A stretch of 64,000 nt of DNA from Chrysemys picta bellii (GCF_011386835.1 NC_088795.1:106204434-106268433), one strand, 5' to 3'. Shown: positions 20,601 through 30,239, counted from the stretch's first letter. A program made the numbers and translations. Notes: a model not told the origin generated them from the letters alone.

Positions 20601-21831
20601 CACTCCAGGACGGACCGAACGGGCATACCACTCCATTGACACAGGTAATGCTCACCCAATTAGAACCCCACCCTACCGGGAGTCACCTCATGCCAAAACT
20701 GCTATACAACGGGAGATCCAGGACATGCTACAGATGGGTATAATCCGCCCCTCTAATAGTGCAGGGGCATCTCCAGTGGTTCTAGTTCCCAAACCAGATG
20801 GGGAAATACGCTTTTGCGTGGACTACCGTAAGCTAAATGCTGTAACTCGTCCTGACAACTATCCAATGCCATGCACAGATGAGCTATTGGAGAAATTGGG
20901 ACATGCCCAATTCATCTCTACTTTAGACTTAACCAAGGGGTACTGGCAAGTACCACTAGATGAACCCGCTAAGGAAAGGTCAGCCTTCGTCACCCAGGCA
21001 GGGGTGTATGAATTCAATGTACTCCCTTTCGGGTTGCGAAATGCACCCGCCACCTTCCAAAGACTTGTAGATGGTCTCCTAGCGGGATTGGGAGAATCTG
21101 CAGTTGCCTACCTCGATGATGTGGCCATCTTTTCTGATTCATGGGCAGAGCACCTGGAGCACCCGGAAAAAGTTTTCGAGCGCATCCAGCAGGCAGGACT
21201 AACTGTTAAGGCTAAAAAGTGTCAAATAGGCCAAAACAGAGTGACTTACCTGGGGCACCAGGTGGGTCAAGGAACTATAAATCCCCTACAGGCCAAAGTG
21301 GATGCTATCCAAAAGTGGCCGGTTCCAAAGTCTAAGAAACAGGACAAATCCTTCTTAGGCTTGGCTGGATATTATAGGCGATTTGTACCCCACTACAGCC
21401 AAATCGCCGCCCCGCTGACAGACCTAACCAGAAAGAAACAGCCAAATGCAGTTCAGTGGACTGATGAGTGTCAAAAGGCCTTTAACCAGCTTAAGGCAAC
21501 ACTCATGTCTGACCCTGTGCTAAGGGCCCCAGACTTTGACAAACCATTCCTAGTAACCACAGATGCGTCCGAGCGAGGCGTGGGAGCAGTTTTAATGCAG
21601 GAAGGACCGGATCAAGAATTCCATCCTGTCGTGTTTCTCAGTAAGAAACTGTCTGAGAGGGAAAGCCATTGGTCAATCAGCGAAAAGGAATGCTATGCCA
21701 TTGTGTACGCGCTGGAAAAGCTACGCCCATATGTTTGGGACGGCGTTTCCAACTACAAACAGACCATGCTGCGCTACAGTGGCTTCATACCGCCAAGGGA
21801 AATAACAAAAAACTTCTTCGGTGGAGTTTAG
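17539..21831 (+). CDS. gag-pol: Gypsy gag-pol: capsid/SCAN-like, zinc knuckle, PR, IN, RT, RH
   Basis: 1430 codons open; the ATG is nominal because the true N-terminus lies in the adjacent frame. Residue numbers count from that ATG. Capsid follows KFPTYKAGDDTEAFLENFER; a SCAN-like part spans about 109-190 (RHAYHIDKNCDAW, VKMEQFLEGVPEEIERYI). Zinc knuckle CX2CX4HX4C is at 251-264. Aspartic protease motif DTGA starts at D310. A Pro/Glu-rich linker covers about 395-545. Integrase: zinc-binding H619, H623, C653, C656; catalytic D686, D746, E782 (exact D-D-35-E); GPF motif in the C-terminus. Reverse transcriptase: TLDLTKGYWQVPL with D1130, YLDD with D1193/D1194. RNase H starts at TTDAS (D1342) with E1384. 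The last ~30 codons are frameshifted: the correct RNase H end is in another frame (see 21740-21932). The integrase-first order and the intact catalytic residues are visible directly. Retrotransposition activity is not implied, because of the two breaks. Confidence 0.95.
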   Translation: MNWKLQRLSRMHQPMLTTPPPGTTSHPRKFPTYKAGDDTEAFLENFERACLGYSIAADQYMVELRPQLSGPLAEVAAEMPKEHMNSYELFKNKARLRMGLTPEHARRRFRALKWKPDVSFTRHAYHIDKNCDAWVSGANVKSLEDLLSLVKMEQFLEGVPEEIERYILDRKPKTVTEAGEIGAKWVEVAEKKKTSSGWSEYQKGQAETKPYHRGQTKAPPTSQGKPQTPSHPTTPVSTNQHRPGDTLAGRCFKCNELGHIKAHCPKNPNRLQFITPQSHQRSPNPDASLIPSERRETLRVGGKKVTAWRDTGAQVSTIHQSLVDPKLINPEATVTIQPFVSQSVTLPTATLHVQYKGWSGMWTFAVYDNYPIPMLLGEDLANHVTLAKRVGIVTRSQAKQAFTPIPVPEPSTRAPSVLPETQTKVVEQDPLPTTVTAVVDPIPETQPKPVPEPELATQPAPEPLPALSPALANPSTTPMPEGTSEPDLAEAADNPTQEAQPEPEIPHSAPADSGSQSMETAPAPASLPEGPSPSPQSKEELMSPASREQFQAEQEADDSLQKAWAAARSTPPPLSSPNRSRFVVETRDSGGHQEDWHPQRQLVVPTKYRVKLLGLAHDHPNGHSGVNRTKDRLGKSFHWEGMGKDVAKYVRSCEVCQRVGKPQDQVKAPLQPLPIIEVPFQRVAVDILGPFPKKTPRGKQYVLIFMDFATRWPEAVPLSNTRAKSVCQALTDIFARVGWPSDILTDSGTNFLAGTMENLWEAHGVNHLVATPYHHETNGLVERFNGTLGAMIHKFVNEHSNDWDLVLQQLLFAYRAVPHPSLGFSPFELVYGREVKGPLQLVKQQWEGFTPSPGTNILDFVSNLQSTLRHSLALAKENLKNAQEEQKAWYDKHSRERSFKVGDQVMVLKALQAHKMEASWEGPFTVQERLGAVNYLIASPTSNIKPKVYHVNSLKPFYSRELNVCQFTAQETDDAEWPEGVYYEGKKDGGVEEVNLSTTLGRLQRQQIKELCTSFAPIFSATPGRTERAYHSIDTGNAHPIRTPPYRESPHAKTAIQREIQDMLQMGIIRPSNSAGASPVVLVPKPDGEIRFCVDYRKLNAVTRPDNYPMPCTDELLEKLGHAQFISTLDLTKGYWQVPLDEPAKERSAFVTQAGVYEFNVLPFGLRNAPATFQRLVDGLLAGLGESAVAYLDDVAIFSDSWAEHLEHPEKVFERIQQAGLTVKAKKCQIGQNRVTYLGHQVGQGTINPLQAKVDAIQKWPVPKSKKQDKSFLGLAGYYRRFVPHYSQIAAPLTDLTRKKQPNAVQWTDECQKAFNQLKATLMSDPVLRAPDFDKPFLVTTDASERGVGAVLMQEGPDQEFHPVVFLSKKLSERESHWSISEKECYAIVYALEKLRPYVWDGVSNYKQTMLRYSGFIPPREITKNFFGGV

Positions 21832-21932
21832 CTCTCCAAGATTTTGATTTTGAAATACAACACATTTCGGGAGCTTCTAACAAAGTGGCTGATGCACTCT
21901 CCCGGGAAAGTTTCCCAGAGTTAACTGATTAA
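21740..21932 (+). pseudogene. RNase H C-terminal end, in shifted frame
   Basis: After the G run at 21737-21739 the RNase H sequence continues in a different frame, through TDHAALQWLHTAKG, LLRWSLALQDFDFEIQHISG and NKVADALSRES, the typical end of a Gypsy RNase H. The main frame meanwhile reads ~30 unrelated codons to its stop at 21831. One missing G in the run accounts for the shift. The stop is the TAA at 21930-21932. Confidence 0.85.
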
Positions 21933-22093
21933 CAATTGTTCTTGGAATGAAACATATTGTTAGTTTTTATATAATCAGTAGTATGTCTAAAGGTACATGT
22001 GTCTTATTAACTCTGTTTTCTCCTAGAACTCCAGGAAGAAATCACAGCCAGTGTGGAACCGAACGTCCAACACTATCTGTGATTTGGGGGGCG
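21933..22093 (+). other. Gypsy 3' untranslated region with polypurine tract
   Basis: Non-coding sequence between the end of RNase H and the 3' LTR. It ends in gatttggggggcg (22081-22093); the purine run just before the LTR is the likely polypurine tract that primes plus-strand synthesis. Confidence 0.7.
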
Positions 22094-22826
22094 TCTCATA
22101 ACTATAAAGGGAAGGGTAACAGCTGTCCTGTGTACAGTACTATAAAATCCCTCCTGGCCAGAGACTCCAAAATCCTTTTCCCTGTAAAGGGTTAAGAAGC
22201 TCAGGTAACCTGGCTGGCATCTGACCTAAAGGACCAATAAGGGGACAAGATACTTTCAAATCTTGGGGGGGGGGGAAGGCTTTTGTTTGTGTTCTTTGTT
22301 GGTGAGTGTGTTCGTTCTCGGGACTGAGAGGGACCAGACATCAATCCAGGTTCTCCACATCTTTCGAAACAAGTCTCTCCTATTTCAAATTGTAAGTAAA
22401 TAGCCAGGCAAGGCGTGTTAGTTTTCCTTTGTTTTTCTCAACTTGTAAATGTACCTTTTACTAGAGTGTTTATCTTTGTTTGCTGTACTTTGAACCTGAG
22501 ACTAGAGTGGAGTCCTCTGAGCTCTTTAACCTTACAGGGTAATCAAACTTAATTTCCATACTGATTTTACAGAGATGATTTTTACCTTTTTCTTTAATTA
22601 AAAGCTTTCTTTTTTAGAACCTGATTGATTTTTCCTTGTTTTAAAATCCAAGGGGTTTGGATCTGTATTCACCAGGGAATTGGTGAAGGTTTTTCAAGGC
22701 TTCCCAGGGAGGGAAAATTGATGGTGGCAGCGGAACCAGGGCTAAGCTGGTAGTTAAGCTTAGAAGTTTTCATGCAGGCCCCTACATTTGTACCCTAAAG
22801 TTCAAAGTGGGGATCCAGCCTTGACA
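22094..22826 (+). repeat. 3' LTR of the Gypsy element (733 bp)
   Basis: Matches the 5' LTR closely, but begins tctcataact (TC instead of TG) and ends ccttgaca. It lacks the three extra 79-80-bp units, and its 19-bp segment at 22530-22548 is the exact reverse complement of the equivalent segment in the 5' LTR. Confidence 0.93.
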
Positions 22827-22831
22827 TCATG

Positions 22832-24944
22832 GTTTTTCAGTCTGCCAATCCAGGAGACTAGCAACTACCCTTCCTTTCTTTATCGGTAAATAGGGGCTAG
22901 ATTCCAAACCTTTTTTTCCTGAGGTAACATAGTTCATGATATGGAAAAGGATTGAAAGCCACTGCTATAGGAATTCTGAAGCTTGTTGTGACCTTCCAGT
23001 ATTTGTTACATTGCTCTGTGCTTCTAAGCAGCTATTGTATTTCATACAGGAGATGGTCAGATTTCAGTGAAAAGATCCTTATTATGTATACTATATATTA
23101 GAACTGGTCAAAATGTTGATTGATAATGTTTCCTGCCCCACAAAAAATCAGTTGTTAAAAATGAAACTTCTCATAGGGAAATGTCTTCATCAAAATTATT
23201 GGGACTTTAAATGAAATGAACACTCACTTCATTTTTGGTTTTAGAAAACTGAAAACCTTTGGAAACTTTGAGTTTTCATTTCCTCCCTCTCTTATTCTCC
23301 TTTGCAATGAGTGAAACAATGAATTGTCTACAGTTGTGTGTAGTCTTTTAGCTTTTTGGGGGGGGGGGGGGTTCTCCCTCTCCAAAACTTCCTTGGCTCT
23401 TTTGAAAAGCTACAGGTGCAAAGTTACATTATTTAATTTTTTTTTCCTTTTGTAACTCAAACTTTTCTAAAGTGGAAAAGTTTTTAAAGGTAGATTAAAA
23501 AGGGGGAAGTGTAAAGAACCTCTTGATACCATTCATTCTACTGCATCTAATGGCAAAAAAGGGGACACCAAGAAACACCCAAATAGTCAACTTTTTGAGC
23601 TCTGGAAAAATTCAGCTTTAAAAAAGCAATACAAAATAAAAATTTCAATTTTGAATTGAAACAGGACACTGAACTAGGTAGATTCAGTCTGACAGTTCCT
23701 GTGTTTCTATGCTTCCCTGAGTTCTCTGTCATCTCTCACTGCCTCCAACCTGTTTCCTCTCATCTTTCCCTGTGCCTGCCATGTTCTCCATTTCTCATAT
23801 TCCCCTCTATAACACTCCCTTCCCAGGTCACCTGACTCCTCCTCATCTCTTTACTTTCTTCAGTCACCTGAGGCTTACACATTTTCCTTCCTCTCACATC
23901 TGTAAAATGGAGAAGATAAGAACATACCAGCTAATCATACTGCATAGCAAAAAAGAGGTTATTGGGACCTCCTTCTAGCACCCCTTTATCTCCAGATCTG
24001 TGGGAGTTGCAAAAGACAAAACACTGCCAAACTTGCTATGTTCCAGGTGGCAGGAAAACTGTCCCCCAAACTAAGGAAAAGAAACTAAGGAAAAGAAATA
24101 CATATACTGAATATGCCTGACACCAAAGAAATGACAAACGATATATTATGTACTATGTAGTTCTGGGTTAAAAAACCTATACACAATGTAGCACAGAAAA
24201 TCATTTTTTTTTCTTTTAAAGATGGTTAAACTTCCATTTGTTACCAAGTATGCACTTTGATCCTGCTGTGCATGCATATTGTATTGCTTGTACTATGACA
24301 CACATAGGAAGTGTAAATGTAACAGGTTAGTAGCTAGCATAATACGATCTTCAGCTAATTCACCTTTGGTATACCTAGGTATCTCTATTGTTGAATAATA
24401 AACAGTTAAAACACCTGAAAACAAACCTCTGAAAGGTCTATTGATGATAACAGAAGGATGGTGACCTAAGCTTTATTCAGTGTGTGAATGTATATATTCA
24501 TTGTTCGACTGTCTGAGCTTCTCTGAACTATGAACACTTCTCAGCTTATTACATCATAAATATGAAAGCATCCTATTTATAGCAGTAACTTTATAAGCAA
24601 AGTGCCCATAATTATGCATGAATAGGGGACTACTTGGCTGGGATGAACACAATACATATTACAGAAGCTCTGCTTCAATACTTCACAAAAATATATTTGC
24701 ATAAGTAGGAACGTGTTCTCTAATTGGAATATTATTTTATGAATTTATTGTAACTTCCCAGTGCTCTGTTTTTAACTTGACCTACAATTTTACTACATTG
24801 AGAGACTAATAGGCTGAAATGATCTCAAAACCATAGAAAACTTACTATAGTTGCCCATATAACTATACTGAGTGTCACTTCATTTTAAGGCAAATCTATA
24901 AACTACATTTTATCGATTCTTTAAAAGGCTGTTCGATTACATTC
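22832..24944. other. No gene seen; anonymous sequence
   Basis: No coding motif. Around 23100-23290 the sequence (repeated gaaaa/tttt phrases such as ggttttagaaaactgaaaacc) resembles an old dispersed reptile repeat. A G run lies at about 23357-23370, and a pyrimidine-rich block covers roughly 23695-23905. Confidence 0.4.
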
Positions 24945-25145
24945 AAAAGGAAGCATTGTCTGCAAGTCAGGTGATCTAGGTTCTCATTCAGATTGTTGGG
25001 TGACTCTTCAACAGGTCACAGCTTCTCTGTACCTTGGTTTTTCCATTGGTAAAATGAGGATTGAGTGTTTAATTGCCTCCCATGTGATGTGAGGCTTAAT
25101 TTTTTAATATTTTAAAAATACTTTGAGATCTGCCTTATAAATGGA
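24945..25145 (+). repeat. MIR SINE, plus strand
   Basis: The order of phrases matches MIR: gtcaggtgatctaggttctc, gactcttcaacaggtcacag, tctctgtaccttggtttttc, ccattggtaaaatgaggatt, then a tail with actttgagatctgccttataa. It is old and decayed, as expected for MIR in any amniote. Confidence 0.75.
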
Positions 25146-27360
25146 TGTTGTTGCGACATGGATTGCATACCCATGCATGGGATGAAAGAAAATAAGCATC
25201 CCCTCTTCACTCTTGTGCCTAGGCAATGTAGAAGTTAGGCCCAGGCATTTTAACAGTAAGAAGCACTATGCTGCTGAAGTCACACCACAAAAAGTGAATG
25301 AGGGGAGTCTTGGCTCCACTCTCTAATAGGTCAGGTAGTACAGCTGAGCTGACATGGGCAGTATTATAGCTTGCTGCTGGGATAAACCAACAGCAATTAC
25401 TATCTCTTCCTCTAGAGCAAAAGGAAAGCAAGAAAGGAATTGTTTCAGAGGATTCTCTAAGGTACAATATCTACCAGATCTACTTCTCATGTAGTGTTGC
25501 TTATATTGATCTCTGGCTTAGCTCTGTTCAGGCCAGTACATTTTTGCTAAATTGATTCATTTAAGCAAATGAAGGCAAATGGTGTAGTCATTTAAATGCT
25601 GGTAGCTTTGTCTAATCATTGGTACCACTTTTCATCCATCAGGAACAGAAAGGGTGAATTCCCTGCTGTCAATTGGCATTGTGCTTGTAGTACTCAACCC
25701 CAGTGATATTTCTAGAAATGGCATCTGACAGTGTGCAAGCAGTCTGATGGGTAACCATGAACAGTCTAAGATGGTTTATTTCTCAAATGTTTTAATACTG
25801 TGCTTGTAAGTAGAGTGGTTAAATCTCTAGTATCGCTAGATTTTCTTTTCCTGAGCTCATTAGAAAGCTTCATCAGATGCTGGATACCAGTTTTATGCTT
25901 GAAAACAAGAAATAGAATAGGCTGACCTACAAAGATTAATCTCTTCTACTTTTCATATTTAATGTTTATAGAACACATAAGTAACTACATGTGTCTCTGG
26001 TCACAATCAATCCGCTTATAAGCCCATTTAAATCAATGGAGTTACATCAGACCTGTTTGGTTTCACTTCTTTAAAATCTTGTAGCACACAATATCTGCCC
26101 CTTTCCTTATAACTCAGATACACCAACACCTGTCTCTAGCATTTGTGTTATCTGCAAGGTAGAAAAGATGTCATTAAATAGACTTGCCATCCCCTCCAGC
26201 CTTGTGCATCCAGAGTCTTTTATCACAGGTGACTGTAAAACATCAATAGCACTACCAGTGAGGGACAGGACTGACAGACATAGGTACAGTTTCTAATATC
26301 CACACTACAAAGGGTTGTGAACGTGTTCATATTGGAAGCTTCCTATTTAAAAGGTTTTTGGGAGGTTCTGATAATGGACTGAACAATATCTGTAGCTTTT
26401 ACTTGGCTATCTCAAACATATAGTGAGGCTGTTATTAATGCTATTATGATGACTATTAATTATAGTCAAACTATGTTGCCAAAGAGTGAATACAAACATA
26501 GGAAAAAAAGGACATGGATCTCCACACTTCCAATATGGTTAAAACAGACTGAAATCACGTGTGTAAACTATACTCAAAGTAGTAGGGTTATTGGTCACTA
26601 TTACCTGTTATTCTTAACTGAAAGATTCAGTAGGGAAAGAAGAATCATCTTCTAAAAATAACAGCCCACTTTCAAAATATCTGTGTTCTTCTATTGTTCT
26701 CAATGGAACTGAGGGCACATAGTTCTTTAGTAAAGTCTGTCACTCCCTCTCTTCACTTGTTCCGCACAGCATCTTCTTCTGTTTTCTGAAAGTACAGAAG
26801 TACTTCTTTCTTGAAGAGAACAGAACTTTCCTAGTGTTGGGAAGAATGAAAGATGATGACCTTTCCGAAGGGGGCATTAACAAGTTCAGAGTTTGTTTTC
26901 CACAAATAACTTGTAATTGTTTGTGTTTGTTTTTCTGGGGGAGGCGGGAGAAGGGGGGAGAACACAACTGCTGTTTCTATGACCATTATCACCATTAAAT
27001 TCAATTGTTATAATTGTGGAAAACAAATGTGAAAGCCCAAACACAGCTGAAGCTAATTCAGTTATTATTTCAGCAAATATTCTCCATCTCATCAGGTATT
27101 CACTTAGCTCTAAATATCTATTGGTAAAGAAGCTTTCCATTGAAAGCTAAATTGCTTAATTTCATTATAGGAAGAGGAAATTACTTACCATTTTCTTAAT
27201 TACATCCAGGAAACTTCTGCACAGGAGCTAGACTTCTTTTTCTGTACTTAAAAAAGTTTAGTGAAATATAAAAGGCAAACAACCACTGAGGAATCCAATG
27301 CAAGCTTAATTCTTGATGTTATAGGTAACTGGCATACACATGCAATCAGCTGCCTTCTGG
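25146..27360. other. No gene seen; anonymous AT-rich sequence
   Basis: I see no coding frame with a domain, no terminal repeats and no RNA gene. This is one of the least repeat-like stretches in the window, so it is the sort of place where unrecognised conserved non-coding DNA could lie. Confidence 0.4.
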
Positions 27361-27362
27361 AA

Positions 27363-27365
<3 letters not shown>

Positions 27366-27393
<28 letters not shown>
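27366..27393. repeat. (GT)n microsatellite
   Basis: An uninterrupted run of gt dinucleotides, about 14 units, followed by T-rich sequence. It is a likely length-variable site. The small open frame across it is an artefact of the repeat. Confidence 0.95.
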
Positions 27394-27396
<3 letters not shown>

Positions 27397-27689
27397 GTTT
27401 TTTTCAAGTGTGAAGTTCATAAAAATCCATTTAAAAAAACCTGTTAATGTCAAGGTTGCCAATCTAGTACTCAAAAGTTACCTGTGCAACCTTAATTTGC
27501 TCCTCTTGTTTGTATGCTTTATGATATTCTTTAATTACAGCCTCGTGAACACATAGTGTTTTATTTCTATAAGACCCTCCCCCATTCACTGCACAGGATG
27601 GTCATTGTTTTGAGGATGAATAAATTATGTAGTGAAAGAGGCTGCTATCTGTAGACTCCTGCCTCCTTTGTTGCAGAAATTGGAAAGTG

Positions 27690-27990
27690 TAGTGAATGAA
27701 ACAGGAGTTCAGTAAAAGATATGATGGTTTTAGGGTGAAGGCAGTTGCATACTGCTCTGGAGAATTGGATTCTACTCACCCTCATCTGCCATAATGTCTT
27801 TGATGCTAGGCAAGTCACTTAAAACTTTTACATGGGTGGCCATTATGTATTCCTCATTTTCTGGTTATCTGAGACCATTGAGTATGATTTGGAAAAATGC
27901 TGAGTGCTCACAGCTGCAACTGAAGTCAATAGGAGTTATTTTTTTAATATACTGTAAGGGGTAAATTATTTGAAAAATCAGTTCCTAAAT
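27690..27990 (+). repeat. Possible decayed MIR
   Basis: The phrases ggcaagtcacttaaaactt near 27808-27828 and tggattctactc upstream resemble the MIR core in the plus orientation. The match is weak and short. Confidence 0.35.
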
Positions 27991-28040
27991 ATCTCAAACT
28001 GCATCCAAAATTCATTGTTTATGAAACTCATACTGTAGAC

Positions 28041-28558
28041 TCATAGACATTAAGGTCAGAAGGGACCATTATGATCATCTATTTTGACTTCCTGCACAAC
28101 GCAGCCCACAGAATCTCACCCACCCTCTCCTGTAACAAATCCCTAACTTATGCCTGAGTTATTGAAGTCCTCAAATCGTGGTTTAAAGATCTCAAGATGC
28201 AGAGAATCCTCCAGCAAGTGACCCGTGCCCCACACTGCAGAGGAAGGTGAAAAACCTCCAGGGCCGCTGCCAATCTGCCCTGGAGGAAAATTCCTTCCCG
28301 ACCCCAAATATGGCGATCAGTTAAACCCTGAGCATGTGGGCAAGACTCATCAGCCAGCACCCAGGAAAGAATTCTCTGTAGTAACTCAGATCCCACCCCA
28401 TCTAACATCCCATCACAGGCCATTGGACATATTTACCACTAATAATCAAAGATCAATTAATTGCCAAAATTAGGTTATTCCATCATACCACCCCCTCCAT
28501 AAACGTATCAAGCTTAGTCTTGAAGACAGATATGTCTTTTGCCTCCACTACTCCCCTG
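28041..28558 (-). mobile_element. CR1 LINE 3' untranslated region, minus strand
   Basis: The start (gactcatagacattaaggtcagaa) is the reverse complement of a CR1-type 3' end (tctatgagtc), and the following phrases (gggaccattatgatcatcta, gaaaaacctccagggccgctg, ggaaaattccttcccgaccc) belong to one reptile CR1 subfamily. Only the 3' UTR and adjacent sequence are present; no RT remains. It stops at the ctcccctg phrase, about 35 bp before the Penelope insertion. Confidence 0.7.
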
Positions 28559-28594
28559 TAGTGATGAATGTCATAGAAAATCCATGAGGAAATG

Positions 28595-28878
28595 GAGTAC
28601 TTGTGGCACCTTAGAGACTAACAAATTTATTAGAGCATAAGCTTTCGTGGACTACAGCCCACTTCTTCGGATGCATATAGAATGGAACATATATTGAGGA
28701 GATATATATACACACATACAGAGAGCATAAACAGGTGGGAGTTTTCTTACCAACTCTGAGAGGCCAATTAATTAAGAGAAAAAAAACTTTTGAAGTGATA
28801 ATCAAGCTAGCCCAGTACAGACAGTTTGATAAGAAGTGTGAGAATACTTACAAGGGGAGATAGATTCAATGTTTGTAA
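28595..28878 (-). repeat. Left inverted arm of the Penelope-like element
   Basis: Reverse complement of the right arm at 29901-30186, apart from one or two substitutions and the length of an A/T run. It corresponds to the element's 3' untranslated region and contains, on the minus strand, the hammerhead-like core with stem gtgggctgtagtccac followed by gaaagctt. Confidence 0.93.
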
Positions 28879-29900
28879 CGGCTCAGCCATTCCCAGTCCT
28901 TATTCAAACCGGAGTTGATTGTGTCTAGTTTGCATATCAATTCTAGCTCAGCAGTTTCTCGTTGGAGTCTGTTTTTGAAGTTTTTCTGTTGTAATATAGC
29001 CACCCGCAGGTCTGTCACTGAATGACCAGACAGGTTAAAGTGTTCTCCCACTGGTTTTTGAGTATTTTGATTCCTGATGTCAGATTTGTGTCCATTAATT
29101 CTTTGCGTAGAGACTGTCCGGTTTGGCCAATGTACATGGCAGAGGGGCATTGCTGGCACATGATGGCATATATCACATTGGTAGATGTGCAGGTGACCCC
29201 TGATGGTATGGCTGATATGATTAGGTCCTATGATGATGTCACTTGAATAGATATGTGGACAGAGTTGGCATCGGGATTTGTTACAAGGATAGGTTCCTGG
29301 GTTAGTGGTTTTGTTCAGTGATGTGTGGTTGCTGGTGAGTATTTGCTTTAGGTTGGGGGGTTGTCTGTAAGCGAGGACAGGTCTGTCTCCCAAGATCTGT
29401 GAGAGTAAAGGATCATCTTTCAGGATAGGTTGTAGATCTCTGATGATGCGCTGGAGAGGTTTTAGTTGGGGACTGAAGGTGACAGCTAGTGGTGTTCTGT
29501 TATTTTCTTTGTTGGGCCTGTCTTGTAGGAGGTGACTTCTGGGTACTCATCTGGCTCTGTCAATCTGTTTTTTCACTTCAGCAGGTGGGTATTGTAGTTT
29601 TAAGAATGCTTGATAGAGATCTTGTAGGTGCTTGTCTCTATCCGAGGGATTGGAGCAAATGTGGTTATATCTTAGAGCTTGGCTGTAGACAATGGATCGT
29701 GTGGTGTGTCCTGGATGGAAGCTGGAGGCATGTAGGTAAGTGTAGCGGTCAGTAGGTTTCCGGTATAGGGTGGTATTTATGTGACCATCGCTTATTAGCA
29801 CAGTAGTGTCCAGGAAATGGACCGCTTGTGTGGATTGATCTAGGCTGAGGTTGATGGTGGGATGGAAATTATTGAAATCATGGTGAAATTCCTCAAGGAA
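28866..29900 (-). pseudogene. Penelope-like ORF: RT C-terminus plus GIY-YIG endonuclease
   Basis: On the minus strand, 29900 to 29550 encodes the C-terminal part of a Penelope-type reverse transcriptase: FLDTTVLISDGHINTTLYRK, PTDRYTYLHASSFHPGH, RSIVYSQALRYNHICS. The catalytic palm is missing because the copy is 5'-truncated. An in-frame TGA lies at 29547-29549; the frame then continues from 29393 to 28866 through the linker, with a Cys-rich CNKSRCQLC cluster, and the GIY-YIG domain end (INGHKSDIRNQ, EHFNLSGHS, LDTINSGLNKDWEW). The GIY-YIG core itself is read in a different frame between about 29200 and 29105: VIYAIMC at 29179-29156 and MYIGQTGQSLR from 29137, with Cys-rich spacing between. 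Two compensating indels therefore flank the core. The endonuclease would nick target DNA for target-primed reverse transcription. This copy cannot make a full protein. Confidence 0.88.
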
Positions 29901-30239
29901 TTACAAACATTGAATCTATCTCCCCTTGTAAGTATTCTCACACTTCTTATCAAACTGTCTGTACTGGTCTAGCTTGATTATCACTTCAAAAGTTTTTTTT
30001 TTCTCTTAATTAATTGGCCTCTCAGAGTTGGTAAGAAAACTCCCACCTGTTTATGCTCTCTGTATGTGTGTATATATATCTCCTCAATATATGTTCCATT
30101 CTATATGCATCCGAAGAAGTGGGCTGTAGTCCACGAAAGCTTATGCTCTAATAAATTTGTTAGTCTCTAAGGTGCCACAAGTACTCCTGTTCTTCTTTTT
30201 GCGGATACAGACTAACAAGGCTGCTACTCTGAAACCTGT
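29901..30239 (+). repeat. Right inverted arm and 53-bp tail of the Penelope-like element
   Basis: The arm (29901-30186) mirrors the left arm; the tail (30187-30239) runs cctgttcttctttttgcgga... to ...ctgaaacctgt. The same tail, slightly varied, ends the copies at 8155-8271 and 55589-55773, so it is the true 3' terminus of the family. The arm lies head-on to the coding region. Confidence 0.9.

Larger units (their letters stand above)
15975..22826 (+). mobile_element. Full-length Gypsy (Ty3) retrotransposon, Gmr1-like order
   Basis: A 6.85-kb LTR retrotransposon with both LTRs, a primer-binding site, a gag-pol frame and a polypurine tract. The domain order along the protein is capsid, CCHC zinc finger, protease, integrase, reverse transcriptase, RNase H. 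Integrase before reverse transcriptase is the Copia-like order, known within Ty3/Gypsy only from the Gmr1-type lineage of deuterostomes. The flanking 5-mers acatg (15970-15974) and tcatg (22827-22831) match at 4 of 5 positions. The LTRs differ by only a handful of substitutions outside a tandem block and a small inversion, so the insertion is fairly recent. Coding is broken only by two single-base changes, both in homopolymers. A solo LTR of the same family sits at 51886-52694. Confidence 0.93.
28595..30239 (-). mobile_element. Penelope-like element (family A) with inverted arms and TSD
   Basis: A 1.65-kb insertion bounded by the exact 12-bp duplication catgaggaaatg (28583-28594 and 30240-30251). 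Layout: left arm 28595-28878, central part 28879-29900 coding on the minus strand, right arm 29901-30186 (inverted copy of the left arm, almost identical), then a 53-bp tail ending ...actctgaaacctgt. The coding part contains the end of a reverse transcriptase and a GIY-YIG endonuclease, the hallmark pair of Penelope-like elements. The junction at 29900/29901 joins a minus-oriented, 5'-truncated coding region to a plus-oriented 3' end, so both outer ends derive from the 3' end of the element, and only the right one has the tail. This fold-back form recurs at 8155 and 55589. Confidence 0.9.

Noticed and set aside
29489..29755. Plus-strand 88-codon frame in the Penelope element
   Set aside because: The opposite strand encodes the recognisable RT C-terminus (TLYRKPTDR); this is its shadow.
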